DNA of 64,000 nt from Cladorhizidae sp. MBARI D1340-BT2 (Eukaryota; Porifera; Demospongiae; Poecilosclerida; Cladorhizidae), in assembly GCA_028752905.1 (NCBI GenBank), contig JAQNBH010000012.1, forward strand, positions 28,901,816-28,965,815, given 5' to 3'. Position numbers and translations under genes: made by a program. Shown piece by piece: positions 1-13,332 of the stretch (position 1 is its first letter; each line of letters opens with the position of its first letter). Under the pieces are notes generated by a model. The model saw only the letters and a program-made list of their open reading frames with translations, did no database searches and was not told the DNA's origin.

Positions 1-3000
1 TCCTTCACTAAGTCAGTGCCTGTATCCTTCACTAAGGCAGTGCTTGCATCCTTCACTAAGGCAGTGCTTGCATCCTACACTAAGGCAGTGCTTGCATCCT
101 TCACTAAGGCAGTGCCTGCATCCTTCACTAAGGCAGTGCTTGCATCCTTCACTAAGGCAGTGCTTGCATCCTTCACTAAGGCAGTGCTTGCATCCTTCAC
201 TAAGGCAGTGCTTGCATCCTTCACTAAGGCAGTGCTGGCATCCTTCATTAAGGCAGTACTTGCATCCTTCACTAAGGCAGTCCTTGCATCATTCACTAAG
301 GCAGTGCTTGCATCCTTCACTAAGGCACTGCCTGCATCCTTCACTAAGGCACTGCCTGCAACCTTCACTAAGGCAGTGCCTGCATCCTTCACTAAGGCAG
401 TGTTTGCAACCTTCAGTGCTTGCATCCTTCACCAAGGCAGTGCTTGCATCCTTCACCAAGGCAGTGCCTGCACCCTTCACCAAGGCAGTGCTTGCATCCT
501 TCACTAAGGCAGTGCTTGCTCCTTCACTAAGGCAGTGCTTGCTCCTTCACTAAGGCAGTGCTTGCATCCTTCACTAAGGCAGTGCTTGCATCTTCACCAT
601 GGCAGTGCTTGCATCCTTCACTAAGGCAGTGCTTGCATCCTTCACTAAGGCAGTGCTTGCATCCTTCACTAAGGCAGTGCTTGCTCCTTCACTAAGGCAG
701 TGCTTGCTCCTTCACTAAGGCAGTGCTTGCATCCTTCACTAAGGCAGTGCTTGCATCTTCACCATGGCAGTGCTTGCATCCTTCACTAAGGCAATGCTTG
801 CATCCTTCACTAAGGCAGTGCTTGCATCCTTCACTAAGGCTGTGCTTGCATCCTTCACTAAGGCAGTGCCTCCATCCTTCACTAAGGCAGTGCCCTGCAT
901 CCTTCACTAAGGCAGTGCCCTGCATCCTTCACTAAGGCAGTGCTTGCATCCTTCACTAAGGCAGTACTTGCATCCTTCACTAAGGCAGTGCTTGTTTCCT
1001 TCACTAAGGCAGTGCTTGCATACCTCACCAAGGCAGTGCTTGTTTCCTTCACTAAGGCAGTGCCTGCACCCTTCACCAAGGCAGTGCCTGTACCCTTCAC
1101 CAAGGCAGTGCTTGCTCCTTCACTAAGGCAGTACTTGCATCCTTCCCTAAGGCAGTGCTTGCTCCTTCACCAAGGCAGTGCCTGCAGCCTTCACCAAGGC
1201 AGTGCTTGCTCCTTCACTAAGGCAGTGCTTGGCCTTCACTAAGGCAGTACTTGCATCCTTCACTAAGGCAGTGCTTGCTCCTTCACTAAGGCAGTGCTTG
1301 TTTCCTTCACTAAGGCAGTGCTTGCATCCTTCACTAAGGCAGTGCCTGCATCCTTCACTTAGGCAGTGCCTGCATCCTTCACTAAGGCAGTGCTTGCATC
1401 CTTGCATCCTTCACTAAGGCAGTGCCTGCATCCTTCACTAAGGCAGTGCCTGCATCCTTCACTTAGGCAGTGCCTGCATCCTTCACTAAGGCAGTGCCTG
1501 CATCCTTCACTAAGGCAGTGCTTGCATCCTTCACTAAGGCAGGGCCTGCATCCTTCACTAAGGCAGTGCCTGCATCCTTCACTAAGGCAGTGCCTGCATC
1601 CTTCACTAAGGCAGTGCCTGCATCCTTCACTAAGGCAGTGCTTGCATCCTTCACTAAGGCAGTGTTTGCAACCTTCAGTGCTTGCATCCTTCACCAAGGC
1701 AGTGCTTGCATCCTTCACCAAGGCAGTGCTGGCATCCTTCACTAAGGCAGTGCCTGTATCCTTCACTAAGGCAGTGCCTGTATCCTTCACTAAGGCAGTG
1801 CCTGTATCCTTCACTAAGGCAGTGCCTGTATCCTTCACTAAGGCAGTGCCTGCCTCCTTCACTAAGGCAGTGCTTGCCTCCTTCACCAAGGCAGTGCTGG
1901 CATCCTTAACTAAGGCAGTACTTGCATCCAGTGCTTGCATCCTCCACGAAGGCAGTGCTTGCATCCTTCACCAAGGCAGTGCCTGCACCCTTCACCAAGG
2001 CAGCGCTTGCTCCTTCACTAAGGCAGTACTTGCATCCTTCACTAAGGCAGTGCTTGCATCCTTCACTAAGGCAGTGCTTGGATCCTTCACTAAGGCAGTA
2101 CTTGCATCCTTCACTAAGGCAGTACTTGCATCCTTCACTAAGGCAGTGCTTGCATCCCTCACCAAGGCAGTGCTTGCTCCTTCACTAAGGCAGTGCCTGC
2201 ACCCTTCACCAAGGCAGTGCCTGTACCCTTCACCAAGGCAGTGCTTGCTCCTTCACTAAGGCAGTACTTGCATCCTTCACTAAGGCAGTGCTTGTTTCCT
2301 TCACTAAGGCAGTGCTTGCATCCCTCACCAAGGCAGTGCTTTCTCCTTCACCAAGGCAGTGCCTGCACCCTTCACCAAGGCAGTGCCTGTACCCTTCACC
2401 AAGGCAGTGCTTGCTCCTTCACTAAGGCAGTACTTGCATCCTTCCCTAAGGCAGTGCTTGCTCCTTCACCAAGGCAGTGCCTGCACCCTTCACCAAGGCA
2501 GTGCTTGCTCCTTCACTAAGGCAGTGCTTGGCCTTCACTAAGGCAGTACTTGCATCCTTCACTAAGGCAGTGCTTGCTCCTTCACTAAGGCAGTGCTTGT
2601 TTCCTTCACTAAGGCAGTGCTGGCATCCTTCACTAAGTCAGTGCTGGCATCCTTCACTAAGGCAGTACCTGCATCCTTCACTTAGGCAGTGCTTGCATCC
2701 TTCACTAAGGCAGTGCCTGCATCCTTCACTAAGGCAGTGCCTGCATCCTTCACTAAGGCAGTGCTTGCATCCTTGCATCCTTCACTAAGGCAGTGCCTGC
2801 ATCCTTCACTAAGGCAGTGCTTGCATCCTTCACTAAGGCAGTGTTTGCAACCTTCAGTGCTTGCATCCTTCACCAAGGCAGTGCTTGCATCCTTCACCAA
2901 GGAAGTGCTGGCATCCTTCACTAAGGCAGTGCCTGTATCCTTCACTAAGGAAGTGCCTGTATCCTTCACTAAGGCAGTGCATGTATCCTTCACTAAGGCA

Positions 3001-4012
3001 GTGCCTGTATCCTTCACTAAGGCAGTGCTTGCATCCCTCACCAAGGCAGTGCTTGCTCCTTCACTAAGGCAGTGCTTGCTCCTTCACTAAAGCAGTGCTT
3101 GGATCCTTCACTAAGGCAGTGCTTGCATCCTTCACTAAGGCAGTGCCTCCATCCTTCACTAAGGCAGTGCCCTGCATCCTTCACTAAGGCAGTGCCTGCC
3201 TCCTTCACTAAGGCAGTGCTTGCCTCCTTCACCAAGGCAGTGCTTGCATCCTTCACCAAGGCAGTGCTGGCATCCTTAACTAAGGCAGTACCTGCATCCA
3301 GTACTTGCATCCTCCACGAAGGCAGTGCTTGCATCCTTCACCAAGGCAGTGCCTGCACCCTTCACCAAGGCAGTGCTTGCTCCTTCACTAAGGCAGTACT
3401 TGCATCCTTCACTAAGGCAGTGCTTGCATCCTTCACTAAGGCAGTGCTTGGATGCTTCACTAAGGCAGTACTTGCATCCTTCACTAAGGCAGTACTTGCA
3501 TCCTTCACTAAGGCAGTGCCTGCATCCTTCACCAAGGCAGTGCCTGCATCCTGCACCAAGGCAGTGCTTGCTCCTTCACAAAGGCAGTGCTTGGATCCTT
3601 CACTAAGGCAGTACTTGCATCCTTCACCAAGGCAGTGCTTGCATCCCTCACCAAGGCAGTGCCTGCACCCTTCACCAAGGCAGTGCCTGCACCCTTCACC
3701 AAAGCAGTGCCTGCACCCTTCACCAAGGCAGCGCTTGCTCCTTCACTAAGGCAGTACTTGCATCCTTCACTAAGGCAGTGCTTGCATCCTTCACTAAGGC
3801 AGTGCTTGCATCATTCACTAAGGCAGTGCCTGCATCCTTCACTAAGGCAGTGCTTGCATCATTCACTAAGGCAGTGCTTGCATCTTTCAACTAAGGCTGT
3901 CCTTGCATCCTTCACTAAGGCAGTGCTTGCATCCTTCACTAAGGTAGTGTTTGCACGGTTCACTAAGGCAGTGCTTGCATCCTTGACTAAGGCAGTAAAC
4001 CTCAAAATCGTA
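1..4012. repeat. Minisatellite, 24-bp unit
   Basis: Roughly 165 tandem copies of a 24-bp unit (TTCACTAAGGCAGTGCTTGC plus ATCC), with 22-23 bp variants and point changes. Higher-order blocks recur: the stretch around 410-500 reappears near 1675-1760 and 2845-2930. Because 24 is a multiple of three, long open frames appear on both strands, but they are products of the repeat, not genes. The array begins before the window. Confidence 0.97.
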
Positions 4013-4972
4013 ATACGTGTGGAAAAACCTAGAAATTCATTCACCACCTCACAGAACTTGTATACAACAGGTCCATTCTTAATTAAACATTTAGTACCGA
4101 AATGTTCCAATGCACTTCCACAGCTACCTGGATAATAACTATGATGCAATGGGGAATCTATACGACATGTTTCTGCCATTAGCTAGCCACAATGTTTGAT
4201 TACTATATAACCACCATACATTTTCCGGAATAAAGCTTGCGATCTGTTGATGGCACACAAACATGCTAACCCACATGCTGTGAACCAACGAACCGTTGTT
4301 GGCTTTGTGGAGATCTCGCTCCTGTGGACAAGAAGCAAGTCAGAAAAATCTTGACAAATCCTGGAGTCCCACTGGTTATAAGTTGGACTTCACTTACAAG
4401 TTGGAGGGAGTGGCACTCCCTACATTATTTTGACCACTGTTTTAAAATAGTGGACAAAAACAGCAACTACTTATATCTCAGCTAAAAGTCACTTTGACAG
4501 CTTTGTGGATTCAGTCAACCATCACTCACAAAATACTTAAAGCTTAACTTGAATCATTCAAGAAGGTAGCAGCCCCTCCCCAACCAACCTATTAACATAA
4601 TGAAACAATCATATGCCACAGTCAGCATGTCAGTTAGCATGAGATTGCCAGGCCATCCAGTTAGCTGGCTCTCCTCTGCCAACAATTTTTAATTACTTTA
4701 TTTTTAGCTTATAGAGAACTCATCAATTACAATTTACTGATGGAAGAAAGCCAATCCATGCAACCAGATGCAAAACAGTTGGACACAACCATCGTTAACT
4801 CGGTGTTGTCCGATCACAATATCAGGTGATCATCACATGTGCAATATTTAGATTGGAACGCTATAAATAAAAATAAATATTAAATATAAATACAGAAATG
4901 CACACTCTCAGACATACCATTGTCAATCCTCAGCATCCCAGCCCAGACGTTCATGCGTGGCCCTGCAAATAC
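4013..4972. other. No gene recognised
   Basis: About 960 bases of AT-rich non-repetitive DNA between the 24-bp minisatellite and the last recognised aminopeptidase exon. Further C-terminal exons of that gene would be expected on the minus strand here or beyond the window. I could not recognise any. Confidence 0.5.
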
Positions 4973-5107
4973 CTAGCACAAACTTCTTGTAGCACTCATG
5001 GAAGTCATGGTAGGAGAAGAGCCGACCGAGGGTGCTCAAGTAGGCTCATGGCAGTAGGCGCCCAGAAGACGAAGGACATCCACAGTGTTGCCAATGCCAG
5101 CTGAAGC
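4973..5107 (-). CDS. NPEPPS: PSA exon: C-terminal helical domain, internally deleted
   Basis: Starts ASAGIGNTVDVLRLLGAYCH, directly continuing the previous exon. After EPT the frame changes to LSTLGRLFSYHDFHECYKKF. The family has about 14 extra residues (NYTVWSDL...) at that point, so about 40 bases are missing and the frame is broken. Ends CTAG|GTATTT. No later exon was recognised. Confidence 0.85.
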
Positions 5108-5144
5108 CTGGGAGGGAAGAGAGTAACTTGAATTAGCTACACGT

Positions 5145-5575
5145 ACATGTATATATATATACATATATTATGTGGTGTGAGTGTACATTTGTGCGTGTGT
5201 GTGTGTGTGTGTGAATTGCACAATTTGATCTGTATGTGGTGTGTGTTCATGTATATATGTAAGTGTGTGCATGTATATATGTAAGTGTGTGTGCATGTAT
5301 ATATATATAAGTGTGTGCATGTATATATGTAAGTGGGTGTGCATGTATATATGTAAGTGTGTGTGCATGTATATATGTAAGTGGGTGTGCATGTATATAT
5401 GTAAGTGTGTGTGCATGTATATATGTAAGTGGGTGTGCATGTATATATGTAAGTGTGTGTGCATGTATATATGTAAGTGTGTGTACATGTATATATGTAA
5501 GTGTGTGCATGTATTATGTAAGTGTGTGTGCATGTATATATGTCCATATGTACATGTATATGTAAGTGTGTGTTG
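5145..5575. repeat. GT/TATATG-rich tandem repeat in intron
   Basis: About 18 copies of a 22-24 bp unit of the type GTGTGCATGTATATATGTAA, preceded by simple TATA and GT runs. Lies in the intron between two PSA exons. Confidence 0.95.
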
Positions 5576-5814
5576 AGTTGATGTTTGCTATAATGCATAG
5601 ATTCATTTAAGCACTTATCACTGACCATATTATGATGCACATGTATTCTTTGTCTTCTACGGTCCCTTACACCATGCGAGTGGTGTCACATGCCTGTCAC
5701 ATGTACTGAGCTATGAGGCTGAGGCATGCTGCATGCATATCTCGTGTGAATGGTGTCTGTGGAGTGCATGGCAGTGAGGATTTTTCACAAATAAAGTGCA
5801 CCATGGCTGCTGAC

Positions 5815-5949
5815 CAGGGCAAAGGCATCACTCTGCAGGCCAAGCCAGTCCTGAGCAGAGAGAGAGCCATCCTTCAAGACTGGGAGGAGAGGAGAGAGCA
5901 GCTGGGAGGAGTAGGACACACGATAGAAGCCCTGGCGACCTGGGTTCAC
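5815..5949 (-). CDS. NPEPPS: PSA exon: GFYRVSY and start of C-terminal domain
   Basis: 45 codons, intact frame. Reads VNPGRQGFYRVSYSSQLLSP and, at the end, AQDWLGLQSDAFAL. Corresponds to GFYRTQYSS...DRLGLQNDLFSLA in other PSAs, where the ERAP1-like C-terminal helices begin. GTTGCAG acceptor, GTCAGC donor, phase 0 at both ends. Confidence 0.9.
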
Positions 5950-6039
5950 CTGCAACCATGGGAATAATAAATTAGCAAATCCAGTTTATGCTGATAGCTT
6001 GGCATATACACACACCCCTGCGCACACAAACATCCTCAC

Positions 6040-6105
6040 CAGTAGGTAATCCTCTGGCCACGGTTGCTATGGTAATAGGAACCTTCCAACACATGGAACC
6101 AAAAT
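6040..6105 (-). CDS. NPEPPS: PSA exon: WKVPITI strand
   Basis: A 66-bp exon reading DFGSMCWKVPITIATVARGL then PT when joined to the previous one. It corresponds to the PSA strand CPQWMVPITIST that opens the immunoglobulin-like domain after the catalytic domain. ATTCCAG acceptor and GTGAGG donor. Confidence 0.8.
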
Positions 6106-6637
6106 CTGGAATGAAAGACACTGCATGTGAAATCTGTTAACACAAAAAGCCAAAAAAAAACACTTTACACAATGAGAAAACACAAATGACCCTTTACCTG
6201 AAACTTCCTTGACCTGATGACTCCTTACCTAAAGTGGTGGTATATGATTGCCCATTATGTGGTGATCCTTTACCTGTTTGAGTAATATGAATGCTCCTTG
6301 TAATGCAGCAGTAAATTTATAATACTTGGGGAAAATCAGCATGGACTCTTATAAATATAAAAGGCATATAGAGTGAGTATCAGGAGTATAGATCCGCGCA
6401 CACTTCACTCTATCAACTTGATAAAAGATAGCTCTCTAATGTGCTCTTATTTTCTATAAAGTGTTGTTTAGGTATAACTATGCCAAAGTTACCTGCAGCT
6501 GAAGTGGGGGACTTCAAAATCTGCAGGTGGGAATTTGCTGCAATTACGGCTTCTGATTGGAGAGTGCTAGCCAGCGGAATTTGGAATCTGTGACCAGAGG
6601 AAGAAGTTGTACTCTACTGGGGATGAGTGATTTCAGT

Positions 6638-7292
6638 AGGCACTAAGACATGATGAGGTGGTCAAGTGTGGGTGCTGACAACCATGTGCCTACACCAGCA
6701 TATACGTAGGCACTAAGACATGATGAGGTGGTCAAGTGTGGGTGCTGACAACCATGTGCCTACACCAGCATACATGTAGGTACTAAGACATGATGAGGTG
6801 GTCAAGTGGGTGCTGACAACCATGTGCCTACACCAGCATACACGTAGGCACTAAGACATGATGAGGTGATCAAGTGTGGGGGCTGACAACCATGTGCCTA
6901 CACCAGCATACACGGAGGCACTAAGACATGATGAGGTGGTCAAGTGTGGGTGCTGTCAACCATGTGTCTACATCAGCATACACATAGGCACTAAGACATG
7001 ATGAGTTGGAGTGTGGGTGCTGACAACCAAGTGCCTACACCAGAGGCACTAAGACATGATGAGGTGGTCAAGTGTGGGTGCTGACAACCATGTGGCATAT
7101 ACGTAGACTAAGACATGATGAGGTGGTCAAGTGTGGGTGCTGATGACCATGTGCCTACACCAGCATACACGTAGGCACTAAGACATGATGAGGTGGTCAA
7201 GTGTGGGTGCTGACAACCATGTGCCTACACCAGCATACACATAGACACTAAGACATGATGAGGTGGTCAAGTGTGGGTGCTGACAACCATAT
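6638..7292. repeat. Tandem repeat, about 70-bp unit
   Basis: About nine copies of a 70-bp unit beginning AGGCACTAAGACATGATGAG, several with internal deletions. Intronic. Confidence 0.95.
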
Positions 7293-7638
7293 AAGAGCAT
7301 ACACTGGTTTATTCTTTATCCTGCACATACACAGTAAATTCATCTACTTTCCCCTACAATGTTAACCCCTTCCTGTCTGTCTTAATTACTTAATCCATAC
7401 ACTTCATTATTCCTATTGCATCATTATTTAACAAATAAACGACCTTCCTTTAACCAATGTTAACCCATACAGTACTTCCCTTCATTAACCCCTTCCTGTC
7501 CTAATTATTTAACCCAAGACCTTGCATTATTGCTCCCTGTCCATTCTGTATGCTTGTTAACTCCTCCCATCTTACCCCTATATTACCTGACCCATCTTTG
7601 TATTAACTATTTGACCAACTCAGTACCCATAATATTAC

Positions 7639-7688
7639 CATCAGCACAAAACTTCTTGTAGGAGAGTGAGTACTCGTTTGTTCCCATC
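7639..7688 (-). CDS. NPEPPS: PSA exon: short linker exon with KKFCADG
   Basis: A 50-bp exon. In phase with the previous exon it reads DGNKRVLTL. The family continuation SYKKFCADG is in another frame, two bases off within a CT repeat. Ends GATG|GTAATA in phase 1, completed correctly by the next exon. Confidence 0.75.
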
Positions 7689-7809
7689 CTGCATCGCAAC
7701 CACAAAACATCAGGTGACCAACACATGACACAGCAGCACACATCCTGAGGCTCACCCACAAGCATCCCACGATCCCATAAGTGCATATACACACACATAC
7801 TGCAAACAT

Positions 7810-7850
7810 TATTACAATAACCTTCTCAATAATCAACTTGAAATAGTATT
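7810..7850 (-). repeat. Fragment of Penelope/retrozyme-like repeat tail
   Basis: The minus strand carries CAAGTTGATTATTGAGAAGG and flanking bases. This is the same tail that follows the hammerhead-like motifs near 23110, 38935 and 39860. Only the tail is present. Confidence 0.6.
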
Positions 7851-7904
7851 ATAATTATTATACAAGACAAAACTGTTTTATCGTCTTGTCAAAAAAGAAA
7901 ACAA

Positions 7905-8272
7905 GAATTTACTAATGAATATATACTACAAACATTTACATGATCCTTTACCAATGAATAGCACAAACATTTACAAGACCCTTTACCAATGAATACCACA
8001 AACATTTACATGACCCTTTACCAATGAATACAACAAAACATTTACATGACCCTTTACCAATGAATACCACAAACATTTACATGACCCTTACCATAAACAT
8101 TTACATGACTTTACCAATGAACACCACAAACATTTATATGACCCATTACCCTTTACCAACGAATACCACAAACATTTACATGACCCTTTACCAATGAATA
8201 CCACAAACATTTACATGACCCTTTACTAATGAATACCACAAACATTTACATGACCCTTTACCAAATGAATAA
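7905..8272. repeat. Tandem repeat, 35-bp unit
   Basis: About ten copies of a 35-bp unit beginning ACCAATGAATACCACAAACA, some truncated. Intronic. Confidence 0.95.
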
Positions 8273-8658
8273 CATGATCTTATTAGGTAAAGGGTCACCA
8301 TAAATGCTTCTGCTTTGGTAAATTCTTGTTTCACAATGGGATTTTAAGATTACTGTTTTCTTTAGATTAATTAAAAATCTATCTTTATATTATACATATT
8401 ATGTTCTTAAAATCATTAAATATTATGTTCTTAAAATCTATTTTCAGATTAAATTAAAATCTATTAAATATTATGTTCCTAAAATTTATCTTTAGATTAT
8501 TCCTAAAAGTTATATTTAGATTAGTTCTAAAAGAACAGTTTTTTTTGTTTTTTATGTCAACATTTCTAATATCATGTGACATAGTACACAACCACTTTAC
8601 ATGATTCCAATAATATAAACATCATGTGATATCATGTGACATATAACACACCACTTAC

Positions 8659-8777
8659 CTGCTTGCCCTCTACAGAGATAACAGGGAACCCCATCTGCTT
8701 GGCCCAGGTGGACATGACAGTCATGACAGTCAGCACTGGCTTGCCACTGGCCGCCTCCAGAGATGCCCACAAGTCCT
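8659..8777 (-). CDS. NPEPPS: PSA exon: DLW...STWAKQMGFPV block
   Basis: Reads DLWASLEAASGKPVLTVMTV then MSTWAKQMGFPVISVEGKQ, the conserved end of the catalytic domain, ending at CAG|GTAAG. Compared with vertebrates there is a three-residue tandem duplication (TVM TVM). An (AAC)n run directly abuts the acceptor side. Confidence 0.92.
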
Positions 8778-8789
8778 CTAATAACAACA

Positions 8790-9762
8790 ACAACAACAAC
8801 AACAGGAAGTGTCAATAGTGACCTACAAGATGATACAAGAGTGCACTCGCAGGACACTGCAGAATTTATTATAACCACTGCAATAGTGACCTACAAGACC
8901 AAACAAGAGTGCACTCACAGGACACTGCAGAGTTTATCAATAGCCACTGCAATAGTGACCTACAAGACCAAACAAGAGATCACTCACAAGACACTGGAGA
9001 GATTATCATAACCACTGCAATAGTGACCTACAAGACCAAACAAGAGTGCACTCACAAGACACTGCAGAATTTATCATAACCACTGCAATAGTGACCTACA
9101 AGACCAAACAAGAGATCACTCACAAGACACTGGAGAGATTATCGCAATAGTGACCTACAAGACCAAACAAGAGTGCACTCACAAGACACTGCAGAGTTTA
9201 TCATAACCACTGCAATAGTGACCTACAAGACCAAACAAGAGTGCACTCACAGGACACTGGAGAGTTTATCATAACCACTGCAATAGTGACCTACAAGATG
9301 AAACAAGAGTGCACTCACAGGACACTGGAGAGTTTATCATAACCACTGCAATAGTGACCTACAAGGCCAAACAATAGTGCACTCAACAGGACACTGCAGA
9401 GTTTATCATAACCACTGCAATAGTCACCTACGTACAAGACCAAACAAGAGTGCACTCACAGGACACTGCAGAGTTTATCATAACCACTGCAATAGTGACC
9501 TATGTACAAGACCAAACAAGAGTGCTCTCACAGGACACTGCAGAGTTTATCATAACCACTGCAATAGTGACCTATGTACAAGACCAAACAAGAGTGCTCT
9601 CACAGGACATTGGAGAGTTTATCATAACCACTGCAATAGTGACCTACAGACCAAACAAGAGTGCTCTCACAGGACACTACAGAGTTTATCATAACCACTG
9701 CAATAGTGACCTACAAGACCTAACAAAAGTGCACTCACAGGACACATCCTGCACTACCTGAG
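8790..9762. repeat. Tandem repeat, 68-bp unit
   Basis: About fourteen copies of a 68-bp unit beginning ACCACTGCAATAGTGACCTA, filling the intron upstream of the DLW exon. It follows a short (AAC)n run at 8780-8810. Confidence 0.95.
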
Positions 9763-9792
9763 TTTAATTTACCCACCTCACCAACAACTCAC

Positions 9793-9833
9793 ATGTCTCT
9801 GCATTTTTGTAAGCCCAGAGCAGTATGAAAGTT
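9793..9833 (-). CDS. NPEPPS: Possible short PSA exon (before DLW block)
   Basis: A 41-bp candidate between TTGTTTAG and GTGAGT splice sites. One frame gives FHTALG and another AYKNAET, which resemble the consecutive PSA pieces FKKGMN and QQKNAAT just before the next exon. It would need an internal deletion. The match is short, so this call is tentative. Confidence 0.4.
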
Positions 9834-9834
9834 C

Positions 9835-9837
<3 letters not shown>

Positions 9838-9867
<30 letters not shown>
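9838..9867. repeat. (AAC)n microsatellite
   Basis: About ten AAC triplets, next to the acceptor of the tentative short PSA exon. Confidence 0.95.
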
Positions 9868-9868
<1 letters not shown>

Positions 9869-10174
9869 ACATATCAAAGACAAATAATCACTAAGTTATT
9901 GAAGGATAAAGTCCACAGATACCGTCTGATGGCTGGTGTGTGCATTGTGATCAGGAAAGTATAGCACTGCCTTAGCCTCTCCTACTCTAGGACACCCTCC
10001 AGGGGATTCGTGGAGTACTTGGGACTCTCCCGGGATGTGCCTAGTGAGGGTGACAGACTATACAGCATGGATACTGGAATACTTGAATCCTAGGGTAGTT
10101 GGGACTCTCCCGGGATGTGTCTAGTGAGGGTGGAAGAAAGGAGGCAGGTAAGAAGTAATTAGATTGCATAGAAC

Positions 10175-11195
10175 TAGACCTGACTCTCCCTGTGTGCAAG
10201 CCCAGATATTTACAACAAGTCTGTCCTGCCAGGTCAACTAACAGTGGCTCTCCCTGTGTGCAAGCCTAGACACTTACAACAAGGCTTCCTTCCAGGTCAA
10301 CTAACAGTGGCTCTCCCTGTGTGCAAGCCCAGACATTTGCAACAAGTCTGTCCTGCCAGGTCAACTAACAGTGGATTTCCCTGTATGCAAGCCCAGATAT
10401 TTACAACAAGTCTGTCCTGCCAGGTCAACTACATGTAACAGTGGCTCTCCCTGTGTACAAGCCCAGACACTTACAACAAGGCTTCCTTCCAGGTCAACTA
10501 ACAGTGGCTCTCCCTGTGTGCAAGCCCAGACACTTGCAACAAGTCTGTCCTGCCAGGTCAACTAACAGTGGCTTTCCCTGTGTGCAAGCCCAGATATTTA
10601 CAACAAGTCTGTCCTGCCAGGTCAACTAACAGTGGCTCTCCCTGTATACAAGCCCAGACACTTACAACAAGGCTTCCTTCCAGGTCAACTAACAGTGGCT
10701 CTCCCTGTGTGTAAGCCCAGACACTTGTAACAAGTCTGTCCTGCCAGGTCAAATAACAGTAGCTCACCCTGTGTGCAAGCCCAGACACTTACAACAAGGC
10801 TTCCTGCCAGGTCAACTAACAGTGGCTCTCCCTGTGTTCAAGCCCAGACACTTGCAACAAGTCTGTTCTGCCAGGTCAACTAACAGTGGCTCTCCTTGTG
10901 TGCAAGCCCAGACATTTACAACAAGTCTGTCCTGCCAGGTCAACTAACAGTGGCTCACCCTGTGTACAAGACCAGACACTTGCAACAAGGCTTCCTTCCA
11001 GGTCAACTAACAGTGGCTCTCCCTGTATGCAAGCCCAGACACTTGCAACAAGGCTTCCTGCCAGGTCAACCAACAGTGGCTCTCCATATGTGTAAGCCCA
11101 GACACTTGTAACTAGTCTGTCCTACCAGGTCAACTAACACTGGCTCTCTCTGTGTGCAAGCCCAGAACTTGCAACAAGTCTCTGTTGCCAGACTA
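10175..11195. repeat. Tandem repeat, 63-64 bp unit
   Basis: About sixteen copies of a unit beginning CAACTAACAGTGGCTCTCCC, with two alternating subtypes (AAGGCTTCC or AAGTCTGTCC). Intronic, downstream of the NEGF exon. Confidence 0.95.
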
Positions 11196-11223
11196 AACTA
11201 CAACTGCATGTCCAACACCTACC

Positions 11224-11226
<3 letters not shown>

Positions 11227-11269
<43 letters not shown>
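11227..11269. repeat. (CA)n microsatellite
   Basis: About twenty CA dinucleotides. A second similar run lies at 11561-11603. Confidence 0.97.
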
Positions 11270-11272
<3 letters not shown>

Positions 11273-11559
11273 TTCATAGACAAGAGGGACAAAGAATACA
11301 GTGTCTCATTCTGTCTGCTGGCCATATCTCTTAGTGCAGTGCATCAGTTCCAAGGAGAACAAGCAAAGGTAATCAGATAGCAAGCCATCCAGTTCACTTC
11401 TCAAAGCTAGCTCCTCTCCTCTGCCACAGGACCAAATAGAAGCTAGTCATCTTACCTTCATTGCTGTTAATACATTGAATTTCTCTCCATCTTGTAAGTT
11501 TGTGAAATTTGAATATTTTTATCAGCAATAAAGAGTTAGACTGCTCCTCGTGGAGGACC

Positions 11560-11560
<1 letters not shown>

Positions 11561-11603
<43 letters not shown>
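11561..11603. repeat. (CA)n microsatellite
   Basis: About twenty-one CA dinucleotides inside the PSA intron that follows the NEGF exon. Confidence 0.97.
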
Positions 11604-11605
<2 letters not shown>

Positions 11606-11652
11606 CAAGACAATAACCAGCTAGAAAAGCACACCCAATCCTTCCACCTCAC

Positions 11653-11818
11653 CTCTATGGGGTGTGAGTTGGAGAGGGAGTCCAGAGACAAGGCACTGAT
11701 GTCTCAGGAAGTTGGTCCAGATTTCATATTCATGGTGGGTGTGGTCTACACTGAGGTACTCGATCCAGGTGGCAAACCCTTCGTTCAGCCAGAGATGTGT
11801 CCACCACTCCATGGTTAC
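11653..11818 (-). CDS. NPEPPS: PSA exon with third zinc ligand (NEGF)
   Basis: Begins [20 protein letters not shown] and continues to YEIWTNF. The Glu in NEGF is the third zinc ligand, 18 residues after HExxH. After WTNF the frame shifts: the expected continuation is found in another frame as [16 protein letters not shown], ending at a GTGAGG donor. Compared with the family, 8 bases are missing at the break. Confidence 0.9.
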
Positions 11819-12077
11819 CTGTGATCACATGACAGTCACATGCCCTGGTACATATAGTGTTATGACAACAGCAGCATGTTGCATTACATTTTGCAGGTAT
11901 ATCACATGACATTTAACATGAAGAGGTGGCACAACATTCATAAGACTAGGCCAAGTCACTTGATAATCAAATGCTTAGAGTATTATAATGAATAGGTCAT
12001 GTCACATGTCTATTCCTAGAGTACACACACTCTCCATATCGGGTCACTTGACTTGAAATAGTGGTCACATGACTCAC

Positions 12078-12183
12078 CAGGTTGCCGAACCACTGGTGAG
12101 CTAGTTCATGACTGACCCCGAGAGCCACCAGCTGCTTAGTGATGGCGGCGGAGGTTGCTGGGTCCACCAGCACCAACCTTTCC
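12078..12183 (-). CDS. NPEPPS: PSA exon with HExxH zinc motif
   Basis: Intact frame ending VALGVSHELAHQWFGNL. HELAH supplies two zinc-binding histidines and the catalytic glutamate. Acceptor CTACAG, donor GTGAGT. Frame continues exactly into the next exon ([15 protein letters not shown]). Confidence 0.95.
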
Positions 12184-12247
12184 CTGTAGAAATGTAATTT
12201 ATGAGAAATACATAATTGTTGTAAAAAATAAAAATAAAAGACGAGTC

Positions 12248-12620
<373 letters not shown>

Positions 12621-13332
12621 TTATTATTATTGTTGTTATCATCAATTGTTATCATCATCATCATTAATGTTGTTGTTGTTTTTGTTGACATTAAACATGT
12701 ATATAAACATGTATAACTTAGTTGCCAGACCTGTTGGGTGTTGATCTACTTTATGTGTATGATGTGCATTATTTAGAATAATGCTGCTGCCAGCATTTAG
12801 GTTCATGTTTTAGTGGCAATGTTGGTAGATAAGAGCTAAACAACCAGTCATCACCACATAGTGAGGCAGCAACATCATAGCCACAACTAGCTGTAGACAG
12901 AGGACAGGAAAAAACATTCAGAGAGATGGCTCAAGACCATAAAAATATTATTAGTACTGCTATTATTACTATTACTACTAGTACTATTAGATCTAGTGCC
13001 TGCAAAATTTCAAGTTTAAAATTAGAGCCAGTGAGCTCTGGAAAAATAGGATGGTTTGTGTGGAGAAAGATTTAATAATGTTTGTTATAAATAAGAAAAC
13101 AATTACTATTGACAAAGATTCGCATTTGAAGTGGGTGTGGTTGAGGATGATCTTAAACTTTGTTTGTAAGTTGGGAGGACAACTTTGTTGTTATTGAGTT
13201 CTGAAGGGACTACCAATCATGAAAGCAAATCACACAAACACCACTACCAGCAGAGAAGCCATGAACAACATGGCCCATTCTCTTACCCACAAAGAAAGAC
13301 ATAAAGCCTAACACTGTATTAAAATGGCTGAC

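Noticed and set aside
1..4012. Possible repetitive structural protein (SFTKAVLA repeats)
   Set aside because: Frames are open on both strands and shift whenever a 22-23 bp unit occurs; no start region or splice pattern supports a gene.
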